A stretch of 64,000 nucleotides of DNA from contig JALDNG010000390.1 of assembly GCA_024349245.1 (NCBI GenBank), positions 112,592 through 176,591 on the forward strand. The letters run 5' to 3'. The notes below the pieces were generated by a model that saw only the letters and a list, made by a program, of their open reading frames with translations, was not told the origin of the DNA and did no database searches. Positions within the stretch are counted from its first letter, which is position 1, and the number at the start of each line of letters is the position of its first letter. Position numbers and translations under genes: made by a program. Below are positions 37,295 through 50,399 of the stretch, in pieces. This DNA comes from Neodontobutis hainanensis (lineage: Eukaryota; Chordata; Actinopteri; Gobiiformes; Odontobutidae).

Positions 37295-40029
37295 TTAAAA
37301 TCGGACGGCCGTTTCGAGTGAGAACTTAGACGATTTTCTGGTAAATTTTAGGTTTGTAAAAAATTCCATTTATGGTTTTTAATGTGGTAAATTAAATTTT
37401 GAAAATTATTTTATCAGTTTTTTCATCGTTATTTATTTTCATTTTAATTTGTTTGGGTAAATGGAAAAATTACTCCAATCGTATCCACATATTAATTTTG
37501 AACTAATAGCAAGTTCACTCATTATAGAGATCAAAATAGTTAAACGAGCCACATCAATCACGTCACGGGGTTTACAGAAAGAATAACTTTAAATTGCTAA
37601 TATTTAGGACAGACAATTTTCAGATTTTAAATTTTTTATTTAATAATAAGATATAACCAAAGTAATGGGTACGTGACTAGATCCTGTTTTGTAGTGTCAA
37701 TCTTGATGATTGACTCAAAAAATACAGATTTTTTCAGATTATCATGGTTCAGATAATTTCAATGCGTTTATTCATCAATCCACTGAGTGGTTGAGGAGGT
37801 TCATTATCAAGTGTCGTCGAAAGTATTTTTTAATAATTTAAATATTTTAAGATTTTAACACGTGTATAACTCATGATGTGGGGCCCTGCAAAGTTATATG
37901 TGATGTTGACAAACAAATTTATCAATTTTTTCAGGTTTTTGAATCGAATTTTAACTTAAGAGAGGATCACATATGCCTATTTAGTTGTTTAGGCTTGGAG
38001 CTTATCTGTTTACTATTATGTAAGTGAACGAACAACGATTTATTTTTTGAAATAAAATTTTAAATAACTCAATATGGTTTATTTAACTCATTCTTTCTCA
38101 TCACAATTGTTTATTTAAATAATAGGATTTATTTATTTTTAAGAATATTTTATCGAGTTAATTTAAACTAAATTAAAGCATTTTAAAAACTATGTAAAAT
38201 TGTAAAAGTCTGATTTTTAAATAAATATTCTTTTCTGCATATCTAGATATCGTTCTCTTATTGAATATGCTCCTAGATATGATAAAAGAACTAGAATGAA
38301 TTCAATATGATATTAAACATTAATTAGTATACCTGTTATTTTGAAACTAATATAAAATAAAAATCTGAAAATGTCTAACATAAATGTACATTGATATAGA
38401 AATAAAATAGCAATACCTCTTTTGTAACAATGGAACAATCTCCGCAAACTCTCAAAATCTCGGATTCATGCATGGTTTTAAAATTAGAACTTATTAACGA
38501 TAAATGACATCCTTCGTAGAGTAAGTACTTATTTATACTAGACTGAATGGTAAATTTTCGTACTTCACCTTCAAAGATTTGTTTTCTTTTATTTTAATGA
38601 AAATAAGTAGGTTGAATAAATATATCTTTTTGAATTTTTATTCAAAATTATATTTATATTAAGTAATTTATGATGCCCTAGTTCTAAAAGAATACGAAAG
38701 GTTTTCAACAGGATAAAAAGGTTTTTGAGTTGATTTTTCGATTTCGTGTCTTCCTTCTGAAGATATAAATGAAGTTTAGAACTTGAATGATATCAAAATT
38801 GTGTATAACCCTTCAGAACATGTGAAAATTACTTTATCTCGAAGAATTATCTGATTCATCAAATTTATAAATCAAAGTTTTACCTATATGTAAAAAATTT
38901 TAAATCCATCCTAAATTGAACAATTCGTGTTAACTTTGACGTGAGTAAATATGTTTGTTAACCTTAAAAGTAGGAAGACATATTTTTTGTTTAAAAGATC
39001 ATGTTTAAGACTCATTATTTATTTGAATTCAATTCTTAGATTTTTTCACCAAGATTACTTAATTTAATGATAGGATATTTAATTTTGCAGTCCTCAATGA
39101 AAAAATATCATGATTTATTTTCTTATTTTTGATTAATTTTGTATTTCTGTCCAGTCAAACCCATTAATCCGAAATTCTTTTTAAATTTACTATATTGGGA
39201 AAAATAGGAATCGTTTACTTGTGATTTAAGCTAAAATAACAAAAATGAAGGTAATTTAATTTAATTTCATAACATCAAAAAAAGGTTTTCTGTTTGTGTG
39301 ATTTTTCTTGAGAATTTTCTTGATATCATGAAGATTGTTCTGTAATTTGTTTCATATGATGGGGTTTTGTTATCTTCGTCAAAACGAAACCAAGCAGTTT
39401 TATGGATTAAAGGTAACCTTTCTTATGGATCATCTTGTCGAATTCGATTTGTTCTTCTTCATCCTATTTTTCATTTGAACAAGTTAGGAATCTCTTCATC
39501 GATTATTTTTTTATTTTTCATGATCAAAATAAAATTTTTGTAATTCTTAGTCATGTTAATTACTCAATTTTACAAATATGGTGTTTATAAAGTTCAAAAG
39601 TATACTTCGTTTAATTGCGCGGATTTTAATTAAAATTTTTCACATTTTTATAAAACCAGATAATAGTTTTCGTGGTCCTATTAACATCGGAAACAATCTA
39701 AATGGCTCCTTTTAAAATCTATTCCTTGTGGTATATCTTTGTAAAATTTGAAAATAATATCATCCATCAGTAATATTTTACATATCCAGCGTCTATTCGT
39801 TGAATAATTGATGTTTTTGCACGTAATATAAATTTAAAACTCATAATTTATTGTTGAAATTTGAGAAAGTGGGTTATCAATTAACAGTAATCCTGTTATT
39901 TTTTTAGAAATAAAAAAGTTATAAATTGTTGTAAAGGGTTGGGTTCATCCATTTTTCTGTGTTTGAAGGGATCAATGTATAAACCTACGAAAAACGCCGA
40001 AATTGCATATTGTTATATGATGGAAGCAC
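37295..40029. other. AT-rich intergenic DNA
   Basis: No open frame above chance length and no recognisable repeat or transposon end. Confidence 0.4.
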
Positions 40030-40860
40030 ACCAAGCCGTGTTTTTGCATCATGGACACCAATACCGCAAGAATAAAACGTGAAGAGGAAAGATATATAAT
40101 AAGTGCTCTAAATATGACAGCGAGAGCTTCCCAGCAAAGTTAACCATGCAATATGGTACATACACTATAGAGATATCACATGTATGCCATACAATATTAA
40201 CGTAATCAAACCAAGTTGTTGGAAGTGAAATAACCACAGACAAATTTATAAACGAGAATATAAATTCATAATCGGCAGTTAAAATATAATCCACATCAAA
40301 TATACAAAGGGGGCGTTCTGAGTTAAGAACAACGTATCTACATTTTCCGTATAACGTCCCTTCAAAGATGGATTATAGATTATACGCTATTTTCGATAGA
40401 AAAGAGCCCCAATATTAGATAATTCAATGATATCAACAACTCGTCCACCTCTAAGAAATTTATCACAAGTACAGTCTTTATTAAGACTAAAATTGAATGG
40501 TGAAATTCATGGTGACTATCATGAATTTATGATATGGGCCACAAACGAATGCCTCTCTGTATTTCGTAACAACGGTCCTACTTTCTTTGGTTGTACCCTA
40601 CGCTCCGTTCAATCGCCGTTTGTTCAATTCCTCGTCGTTATGGTTTTCGACGTAGGAACAGAATGAAAATATCCCGTGTGGGTATTTGCTTGATGAGTGA
40701 TAAACATGAATACCTTTATTGCAATGTTTTGCATTAAAGGTTGTATTTTTGGAATATCTATAAATGCCAAATATTACTGGGAGTTCGAATAAGGGTTTAT
40801 ATCGGTAATCAGGAATGAATTTCCCGAAACCCATCTTCACGGTTGCTACTTTCATCTAAA
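40030..40860 (-). pseudogene. Probable MULE/FLYWCH-type transposase relic
   Basis: On the minus strand a first segment (40,855-40,600) contains YRYSKNTTFNAKHC and SYVENHNDEELNKRR, resembling the Y...C...H-N arrangement of a FLYWCH zinc finger that precedes many MULE transposases. A later segment (40,300-40,050) has YGIHVISL-CMYHIAWL, reminiscent of the YTIH...P..Y region of the MULE catalytic domain. Frames change and stops occur between them. The match is by eye and weak. The + strand ORF at 40,427-40,666 is antisense to it. Confidence 0.3.
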
Positions 40861-40992
40861 TCAAACCATATCCTAAAATGCGTAAATATCAAGTAAACGA
40901 AGAAAATTCTATAAAATATTGAGCTTCGAACAGAAGTGTCGATTTAGGAAAAACCGCAGGAAATATTATCAATTCAATCGCAACTGACTGCT

Positions 40993-41280
40993 ATGAATCC
41001 TAAAATGCTTTTTTATCATATCTCAAAAGAACTTGGATGTCTCGTGATAATTTTAATTTTTGAAATCTCTGAAGCAAAAGACATTTCAATATTCGAGGAA
41101 GAACAAACACTGTGGGAAGTTATTTATAGGCCCCTCAGAGACTTTTTCATGAATGATCACCCAAACATCTGTTCATTCACTTCAGTTATCAGGTTCGAAT
41201 TTTTTATGACAAATGAAGAGAGATTCGCCAAAATTCTACCGCAATTCGATACAGGAAAGTTACTCAAACTGACCATTTAA
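40993..41280 (+). CDS. Possible small secreted protein, 95 codons
   Basis: ATG-initiated open frame with a hydrophobic stretch at about residues 14-26 (LGCLVIILIFEIS) that could be a signal peptide. An acidic/aromatic region follows (EEEQTLWEVIYRPLRDFF, FFMTNEERFAKILPQFD). The order W...YRPL...F...(D/N)E...F loosely resembles the conserved core of the 6.65-kb protein family, so it may be a truncated or divergent member. No introns are needed. Length and composition are better than chance but not conclusive. Confidence 0.4.
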   Translation: MNPKMLFYHISKELGCLVIILIFEISEAKDISIFEEEQTLWEVIYRPLRDFFMNDHPNICSFTSVIRFEFFMTNEERFAKILPQFDTGKLLKLTI

Positions 41281-42217
41281 AAACGATGGACTTTCACATG
41301 TGGAATCTGAAAAAACAGAATTAATATTATTTTTGTTATTCTTTCACCTTGAAAGATAATTATTCAGAATGTTGCGTTTTCATAAACATATAATATCTTC
41401 AGTTTAAAGCATAAATTATATATTTTGCGAGACCATTATATTCATAGGGTCTCCAAATCTTTTGAAATTACAATGAAAATTACGTGAGCTTTTTGAAACA
41501 AGAATTTGAGATTACGAACTAATGATTATAGTTTGAATTTTTATACCCGATAACTAAATAAAGTGAAGTGTAAAAAACGTTTGTAATGACTCCAAGGATC
41601 ATCAGTTATCTTCACGATAGATCAAAACAAAAGTTGAAACCTCACAAACAGTAAATTTTCTATCTTAGTTTAGAAACTATAGAATTAAAAGTTAACTTGG
41701 AAAAGAAAACAAAGAAACAGGAATAAAGTTAAAGCAAACTGAAATTTAAAAATTTATACAACTATTCCTGAAAACACTCCAAACAACAACAGTAAATGAG
41801 ATATATCACGATCTTTAGCGACATAACTTTTTCAATAAATTTAAGAAATCAACGGAAAATATACATTTTTAACATTCTAAATTGTGGGTTTAGTGTAGCG
41901 ATATTTTAATCCCGTTCCAAATTTTCCTAATCAAAATGCCGACACGTTAGAATTAGGAATCGTGTGAGAACGATAAAGATAATCACTGTGATCTGCGCGT
42001 GTGCGTTAAATTATTAACTTACGTACGTGTACAAATATAACCGCCACAGTTTTTCAGATTTTGAGTCAATGTTGGTGGCTTTCCAGTGGTAGTGAATTTA
42101 AACAAGAAGGATACGTCAATAGCTTAAAATAAAGCCAAAAATCAAAGTTGGATAACAATAAGAGAAACTATTAGTGTTGAAAATCAACGTAGTCTTTTGC
42201 GATTTGTTGCACTTAAA
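41281..42217. other. AT-rich spacer
   Basis: Nothing coding seen. GAGACC and GGTCTC form a short inverted pair around 41,430-41,455. Confidence 0.35.
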
Positions 42218-42728
42218 TCAATAATTTATCATACTATTTATTTTTGTCTGAAACATATTGCTTGCTCGAATTGAAAGAGTGTTAGGAACTGGCCCGAATT
42301 TTTTGTCGTACTCTTCAGCTCTTACTGGGTCAAGTGGATGAAAAATTGACTCTAATCTAATGATAGTGTCCAAAAGTTTGAGCTCAATCATTTTACGCTT
42401 TTTCCGAACTTCTACGTACAATTTCTGAAGTTAAGAACTTTGATACATTATTTGATTTAGTGCGAGACATAGTGGCCCACGTCCCGTAGACGATGAAGAG
42501 TAAAAAAACACACCAGACTCCCACACTTGGATGAGGAACAGCAGAAATTATCTTTGGAGTTTTCGTTGAAAAAAGTATCGGATAACCCAACGACAAACAA
42601 ATATTATCTAGATTTGGGTCATATGGAACTTTCAAATCAGTATAATATATATTTGAATATTTTCTGACTATTGTTCCTTTCTTGATTTGAAAAAGCAAAG
42701 GTGTAGCTCTAAGGCGTTGAAGTAGCAT
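42218..42728 (-). CDS. Small single-pass membrane protein, possibly mitochondrial
   Basis: ATG at 42,728, TGA at 42,218. Two overlapping frames become one when a 22-nt GT-AG intron (42,425-42,446, GTATCAAAG...ACTTCAG) is removed, giving 162 residues. The first 24 residues carry six Arg/Lys and no acids (MLLQRLRATPLLF...), as in a mitochondrial presequence. Residues about 69-87 (VGVWCVFLLFIVYG) form one transmembrane helix. A basic juxtamembrane part (EVRKKRKMIELK) and an acidic-basic tail (HPLDPVRAEEYDKKFG) follow. This architecture fits a small accessory subunit of an inner-membrane complex, but I cannot name the family. An upstream in-frame TAA close to the ATG supports the start. Confidence 0.7.
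42425..42446 (-). other. 22-nt spliceosomal intron
   Basis: Begins GTATCA and ends TTCAG on the minus strand. Excision joins the N-terminal membrane half to the C-terminal tail in phase 0. Without it the first frame stops within nine codons. Confidence 0.75.
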
Positions 42729-45242
42729 TAATGTCGAAATTGAAAGTTAAGTACACGACTGCGAACGAATCTTAGCGAAATATTTGGTATACGTACACTT
42801 GAACAAAAATAAATAAATTCGGTAAAAGAAAATTCAAAATAAAAACAATAAATAGTTAAATTTAAAATATATTTGCATGGTGGTATGTATAATACAACAG
42901 TTGATCAGAGGCGTAGTAGTAAAAAAAATAATCATCGTTGAACTTTATATTTTTCCATTTCCCGCATGTGGTATTTACAATCGCTGATAATCGCCCTCCT
43001 TTATGGATTTGTAACTTCAGAAAATATTTCAATCTCACCTACTTTGTAAAGGTTTATTTGATATGAAAGGATATAATTCATCTCTGAAGGAACAAACATT
43101 ACTCCTAATTAAATTAACTTCTTCTGATCTTAATTAAAGTAATGATCAAAAGAAGTTAAATTCACGCTCATTATAACACGTGTCTTTAATAAACCCATTT
43201 TGAATAAATAACTGTTATTTTAATGAGATTTTTGGTTATTGAATTTTCCGGATGATAATTTTTTTGTTTTAGAGTGAATGCTGTTGTGATAATATTCCAT
43301 ATCAAAGAAATTTGGATCAAATAATTAGTCTTTTTTAGAGTCTTATCACACAACCATTCACTAGAATTTAATCTTAAAGCAGTCACATATCGAGGGAAAT
43401 GAATATCGTTTTAACAGTCTGTAAACTATATTTTCAGACAATCGAAGGAGTTCGAACTTGTCCGAATTTAGAATTTCAGTCCATCTCATTGTTAAAATAT
43501 GATATTATAAAGATTCGCAAGTTTAAAAAAAGAATCATAAGAAATGAAAATTTTCATCGTTTATTATTGATTCATCATGTTTTGGCTGAACAATAAATTA
43601 GCACGTGGGAATCGATTAAACTCGTTCTCGCCTAGTCAGCATAATTAAATCACTAAAAATAATATACTATGTTCAGAAAGATGAACAAAAGAGAAGATAC
43701 TCTTCGGCCTGAAATTTCTGCATTGTGTAATCAAATTGATGGAAAAAATGTTAAAAATCAACTTATAAATCTCAGCTTGAGACTCGAAATACAAGTTTTT
43801 TTGCAGTAAGGAATGATAAAAATTTCAAAAAACTTGAAATCATGATTATGTTTAATAAACGTATTTTTAATTTAACCCTGAAGATGATCTGAAATATCAG
43901 ATTAATGACTTTACGTTTCTTTTTTTAAGATACCTATAAATGGGTAAAGAATAGATTCCTAATTAATTAAAAGTCATGCGCATTTAAATAAATGTAGTGA
44001 TACGAATCATTCTTGATACTTTGTCAAATCCAACTTTTGCCCAAAATCTTTGCAGGTAGATGGGAACGTTAAATTTTATAAGTGTTATCACTCTCTACAA
44101 ATCACATACATGTTAAAAAAGAAACAATACACGAATCTGCTGTTATACGCATTACTTATTTCAACGAGATAATGATGAAAATGAAACTTCATCAATCATG
44201 TTATTTTATGTACTTATGAAATAATTTTTGGTTCTAAGATTATTATCTTATTCTAGGATTTGATAATTACCTTAAACTTCATGATTGCAGAGTTTAAGAT
44301 GTTTCTTGAATGTTTCAAAGGCGGGGTATGACACTTTGAATCCTTTCCTACTTTATATTTAAGAAATTTCATATTTTTTAAATTTTGACCCATGCTCATG
44401 GTGGAACGCAAAGTTTATCAATTATTCGATACGTGGTTTTTCTTTACTTTTAATATAGTTATGGATTTCAATAAGCCTATTTGACTGTCAAAATATTTGC
44501 CTTCTCCTGTCACCAAAATGCATTCATCAATGTAAAGATGAATTTGACAATGGAGTTCATTTAACATATTTTTTATTTTATAATTGGTAAAAGAGCTCAC
44601 AAACAAGTCGTGTTATTCCTTACCTTGAAATCGAGTAAAAATGACAACTATTTTAGATTCATTCTTATGACAGTCGTTGGGAACTTTTTGTAATGTCATC
44701 GACGAGTTGAAGGAATTAGATTTGTTATCAAGATAAAGTAGCTATTCTTTTTTCACTCGTGACAAAAGCGTAATATATTTATTAGTTAAAATTTAACTAG
44801 TTTAACATTAATATAGCTCTATGCCATTTTTAAACCAGCTAAATTATCTTGTGTATATATTGAAGGAAGATACAGTTCGTGCGGCGCCGTTAATTGTCGG
44901 AACATTAAATTGCCTATTTTTAGTTTTAGTAGTTGTTTCATCTCATATATAGACGATTTATTTTTTATATTCTAAAGCTTTAATTTAAGAAATAAATAAA
45001 AACAGTGTTTATGAAGCATGGTTTGACGTTTCTGAAAGAAAATTTTGTTTGAATTCCATGAATTAGTTTAACTCTCATGATGATTTATTCAATTCACAAA
45101 GATCAAATTAATTGATGAATACTTAAATTTTCAACAATACGATTTTTTTCATTGATTAAATTATTTTTAAAATTATCTCAATTAAAATTTTAATTTTACT
45201 TTTGATATATTAATTACGACTATTCATCAAATCCTTTCAAAA
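42729..45242. other. Mostly AT-rich, with one weak coding candidate
   Basis: A weak minus-strand candidate at 43,187-43,472 starts MRWTEILNSDKFELLRLSE and continues in another frame as SSEWLCDKTLKKTNYLIQIS. Joining them needs a 43-nt GT-AG intron, so it is uncertain. The + strand ORF at 43,399-43,596 overlaps it. Elsewhere no gene is supported. Confidence 0.25.
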
Positions 45243-48200
45243 ATGGAAGGAACGATAAAAAATATTCAAAATATATCAAGAGTGATGAGCTGCCGTACTT
45301 CAAGCCGAAATGAGAGGCTATACGCCAACAAAGTTCGCAATATTTCCACGTTAAGTTGCTTGAAGAAGTCAAAAAATCTGAGACAAGCTATGAAGCAGTA
45401 TCGGAGATCCTTAAAACACAACGCGATGGTGTTTTGGCTTACATATGCCTGGATATACTTACCGACCAAATGAGGTAAATTTTCCGTTTTCAGCTATAAA
45501 CAGCAGGAATATGATAGCAAAGAAATTTGACGAGGAAATGTTTCAAGTGATGTTATTTCAACAAGTTTAAATATATTTAACTTACGTAGATTCCCGACAC
45601 GCCGAACGAATTTATATTTGATGGACTTTGCAAATATCTGGCATCGTTTTATTTCAACTCCCCGAAATTTATCGAAAATAAATATAATCTATTCAAAAGT
45701 TCAGGGGCAAAACTACACTTTGAATTGTTTTTCTGTTCAGTTATAAAACTATTTAAACTAACTACATCTTCAAAAAGTGGGCTTTCAACAGAGAACAGTG
45801 ATTTGATCAAAGATTTTATGAATAGAAGATTCGTTGACCTTCTAACACTAGCAGTTTTTAAATTTGAAACGGGGTTGAACGAAAAATCCCGAAACTTCGA
45901 GATAAGTATTAAATCTTTTTACGCTTCTCTCGTTTCAATGATCTTCATCGATGTTTCGTTTTTGCCTAGAATGTTTAAGAATGTTTCTGTAACTTGCAAA
46001 ATTATTGAATTATCGTATTTTTTAATATCGTCTGATTATGACATTCCTAGGATTCGAATGATTACATTTTTGAAGTGTCTTTTCAAGGATTTTACGAGTA
46101 ATTCTGATATGAACAATAATATTAAACAAGTTTTCCTCTTAAGCCAGCATATTAAAATTCTTGCAGATTTTACAAAGTATGTAAAGTAGTATAGTAGACC
46201 ACCGATGGATGATGATGAAGATTTAAAGATAGAAATTATAGAATTTGTGAGAATAATGTTTCCATATTATATTTCAACAAAATATACACTGAAAATACTT
46301 GAAAGATTAACGTTCACATTCCGCCCAGTATTTTAGCCTCTCTAAAAGTCAATTCATGAAAGAAACTCAAAATGCTTCAAAGATTACGTCATCCTTTTAG
46401 AAAAGGCGAATAGAAAAAACTATGATTTATTTATGTGGAAAATTATTGAAGTTTACTTTGCTCTGAAAATATGCGTAATGATTTTTTAACAAAAAGTCTG
46501 AAAAATGCAAACTGCAAGCGTTGATTAACAAAGAACCTTCGGATTCACCAACATCAGATGGTTGAAATGTCTCATAATTAAACAGATAAAGCAAATGCGC
46601 ATATTCTAGAGATTTGTGAATTGATATTTACAAATGATGTAGAAAACGTATGCCAGACATGCTACGAAAAAAGCGTGCTCTTGATAGATTCTTTTTTTTC
46701 AGAGGGTAACGAATAAATATGATCAGAAAATAAAAACATATCTGACGTGCGCGGTTATGTTAATGGCTTAAATGAAATAGTGTCCGTGGGAAACTTGATT
46801 GAAATTGTTTTGTCTTGCCATAAATTTAAAGTGCAGTAATCCAAAAAAATTTGAAGTGAATATTCCAGATTTCAAAGGCGTAATAAGATCCCTTTTAAAA
46901 TCTGAGCACCGCGTTTAATTTTTAATTTTTATTCAGGATATTAAAAGCATCTATTGTTTTATACACATTAGTTTGGCTGTGGGACAATACTTACAATTTA
47001 TCCAAGATATGTGTGAACCCTTCATGAAAAAAGTTTCGATCGGCTTTAACTTAGTTAAATTCTGAAGTGGACAAACTGATAAAAATCTGCGAGGAAGTAC
47101 GTTCTAATCTAATCTCGAGTGTTTGGACACTGATAACGAGACGTTGGTCCTGCTTAAATCTACCAATGAATCACTCATCCGGCTTTTAGACATGATTTAC
47201 TCGATTATAAAATCTTCTCTCAATTTTATGGTCGTTTATTTCATTCATCTTTAGACTCTATTTAAAATTTTATACGATATTTTACACAAAGCAACATTTG
47301 AGCTATGCTCGTATGATTGGTCCCAACGAACATTTATTTTACAGTATCTGAGAATGTTCACGACTTTATCAATTTAGAAAATATGAAATTGACAGAATAG
47401 AAGCAGGGCCTAAAGAAAATCTAACGTACTATAATCAGTATTCGGACAATATCCTCAACAAACAAACTTTTGCAGAGTACATTTATATTCACACAAGCTC
47501 GTTCAAAAATCAGTCATCTTTCATTAAGATCTGCGGCTTTGGCGGCGAGCTGAAACCTCTCGGGATTTTGGAAAACTTTAAAAATGTATGAATTCTTCAA
47601 CTTAAAAGTTGTATCAATTTATTGCAATTACGTGGTCAATAATTTCCCAGATCAACATTTCTGTATAGCCTGATATATTTTAAAGAATGAAACCAATGAA
47701 ATTGAAAACATGCTTAAAAATAGCAGCAACTCGGAACATATGCTGAAAATATTAGCTTTTAATATGAAAATATGGAGGTATAGTAGACATTCACACCTAA
47801 AGTTCTTTCTGCTGCATGATTGACGGCGACTTTAACACAGCAACATCCAAATCATTATTTACTGCCATAGATTCTTTTGACCATATTGTTTACAGTTGAT
47901 CTTGAGAAATTTTTAGATGATTTTAACGAGGAGGATCCTACATTCGAACGATTAGAAGCTCGAATATATCATTTTGGAGTTAGATTGTGATAAAACGTTT
48001 GATTATTTTAGAACAAGGTCAATTTCTGCCTTGTTGTTATTTTTTTCGAAATATTATAATGGTTTTGAGAAGTATTTTCGAGAGACCTTCGAATCACTAT
48101 TTATCGAACCATTTTTAAAATTGCCGCTTTTCCTGCGGCAAATTTGTTTTCGTACTTTTTTAAATGAGCACAAGGAATTTTCACTGAATCATTTTTCATG

Positions 48201-49252
48201 AAGATCGAAAGACAAGACATAATGCCAATTTCTATTCTGTACTTTTTTAAACTAATCTCAAAAGTCAATGAGGTTTTCCGTTCTTTGAACCAAGACCGAT
48301 TTCTCGAGATTGAAGATGATTCGAACAAAAATACATAAAGCTTGCGTATCAATGACTCAACTGAATGAAAATTCAACTTTCAGCCAAATAGAACTGATAA
48401 ATCTTTGTGAGTTGGTTTATGGAAATATTTTGGGTAATTTATCGATTAAATTGCAGTTAGTTTCCTTCAAAACAACTTTAAACACTTTTTAATGAAGAAT
48501 TCAAGGTTTTCTAACAATTCCCTCGAATCTGTGGAATTAAATGGCTTTTTAAATCTTATTTACAAGTTTCAAATTGTGAAGCTTTTTTATAAATTAAGGT
48601 GAACCAAAAAAATTTTATACAAGTAATGCTGATGGGATTTACTTCATTTTCTCCAGAAAGAATCGAGAGGATTTGTAGTTATTCTAATTTTAAAAATCAC
48701 ATTGAAATAGTATTTTATCCTCGTTTTTAGTTTTCTAAAAACGAAAATTTAAGCGACGATAGTTTAAGAAAATATTTACTTTTTGCAATAAGAAGCTTAT
48801 ATTCAGTAATATTATTCCTTAATTCTAGTCTTTCAAACGCAATTACAGCTATCCTGGAGCCTTAAGTTGCATCCTTGATTTATTGGTCTATTTTATCAAA
48901 AAGGTTCTCAAATTCATAATAATAGGCTCAAGCACATCCTGAAGTACTTACGACGTTTAAAAATATGTTAAACCTGACAGATACATCCATTTTTGATGTC
49001 ATGCTGCAAGTAGTGTTTCAGGATGAGAATTCTCTTGATAAAAAAATGCATCAACTTCTTACTGTGTTACAGAAAACAGTTTTTTCCTTATTTCTAGCAT
49101 AGAAAGATAACATTTCAATGTGGGAAGATTTTGAACATTTAAAAGAAGCACAATTACTTTATGAAGCAGAAAAAAGATTGTGCTCTCATTTAAATTCTGA
49201 TTCATTATTTGAAGTTGATATTCATCGGCTTAAAGAAATATTGATTGCCTAA
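45243..49252 (+). CDS. Large helical-repeat protein, karyopherin/exportin-like candidate, about 27 tiny introns
   Basis: ATG 45,243 to TAA 49,250-49,252. About 27 GT-AG introns of 19-29 nt (mean about 23) resolve every frame change and stop; the exons total 3,390 nt, an exact 1,130 codons. Exons average about 120 nt. The longest (45,590-46,176) ends at a 21-nt intron. The protein (1,129 residues) is helical throughout with no signal peptide. Its N-terminus (VKLLEEVKKSETSYEAVSE, then AYICLDILTDQM) resembles the first HEAT repeats of importin-beta/exportin proteins, which number about 1,050-1,200 residues. A DDDED segment occurs near residue 300. If so, it would carry cargo across nuclear pores with Ran. 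No motif is decisive. Other large HEAT/ARM proteins remain possible. Intron 2 has a 19-nt alternative and intron 4 an 18-nt one. Confidence 0.8.
45295..49102 (+). other. Array of about 27 introns, 19-29 nt
   Basis: First and last bases: 45295-45314, 45475-45503, 45565-45589, 46177-46197, 46328-46348, 46475-46496, 46561-46585, 46706-46726, 46807-46831, 46913-46936, 47033-47054, 47097-47119, 47231-47254, 47356-47377, 47586-47608, 47663-47685, 47778-47802, 47888-47906, 47987-48011, 48152-48174, 48273-48294, 48434-48456, 48576-48598, 48710-48730, 48806-48828, 48904-48925, 49079-49102. All are GT...AG. Donors are mostly GTA/GTT/GTG, and many end in T-rich tracts with TAG, CAG or AAG. There is little room for a separate branch point and polypyrimidine tract. 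Confidence 0.8.
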
Positions 49253-50340
49253 CATTTAATAGTATTAAAAATTATCGAAAATTTCATTGATTATTTTTCA
49301 TACGATATTGTCAGTTTTTATGGTATACTCTATTTTGAGTCAAATTGTTGTAAAAATATCTTTTTCTGGTATAAGAACCTTAAAATTGAATCATACATTA
49401 TACGAAAGTCATATGTCTGTATTTGTAAAAATGAACTGTAATTTTTCAACATATTCGTGAAATAACCATTAAAGATGTATATCAATAGTTGAATGCTTTA
49501 AACCAGCAGATTGTTGTTTTTATACAATGAAAAAGTATATTTATTAAAATGTATATCTGTTTCGATGCTGTGGGCTTTGTGAAATTTCATCATTGTTTCT
49601 TTCTTTCTTCTACTATATTTATATTTAATTTTTTAATTTCATATTTGTATCAGGTCACTCACATATCTCTTTACTTTTCAAATTTATTTTGTTCCTGCAA
49701 AGAAATTTGATAAAAATAAAATTAACCCTGTACACTTTTCAATTAAAGTCCTACTAGCGCTCTGCATTGTAATGTTATGAAAGTTATCGGATTCTCTCAT
49801 TATTTGAAATCAGAGTTGTGTATAGTCTGTTTAAAAGTCATGGTCAAAACAACCATTGATTAGCAAATGTATCATAAGATGATTTTTATCACATCCCTCA
49901 AAAAAATGTAAAGTTGAAATTTTATCTATCACTTGTACGAATCGATTAACTTTAAAAATTAGGAGTTGAAAAAATAGTTTTTCAAAATTTTCAATCTTTT
50001 TACGTTTCAGAATTTTAGTTATTTCCCAACAGTTGGAGATGCCCAAAAAAATTTCAGATGAAATGGCGTTTTCGGTTTACGCATGCTTACATGAACAAAA
50101 TTTAGGTTAACTGTTTGACTATGTCAAGAAAATAGAACTGTCCATTCCTCATCTTTATTCTTTGAAATTATATTTTTCATTATCTTGGCACATTTCAATC
50201 GTATGAACCAAAATCAAAATTTATAAATTTTCTCTTATGGAACTGAAAGCAATAAGAATTTAAAATTTATAGAGTAAGCCAATCTTATTCAAAATCTAAA
50301 CAGGCACTTATTTACCAACTCCGTAATTAAAAAATCGATG
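49253..50340. other. AT-rich spacer
   Basis: Downstream of the large gene. The minus-strand ORF at 49,831-50,046 is chance-like. No gene supported. Confidence 0.35.
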
Positions 50341-50399
50341 AAATTAAATCCGATTATTACATTATTTAAGATTTCTGGAACATTGAATTTGGATGAAAT

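Noticed and set aside
48101..48376. 91-codon minus-strand ORF
   Set aside because: Antisense to exons of the large + strand gene.
45243..49252. Reading this locus as a pseudogene
   Set aside because: It looked decayed at first, but every break is removed by a 19-29 nt intron and the total is an exact multiple of three.
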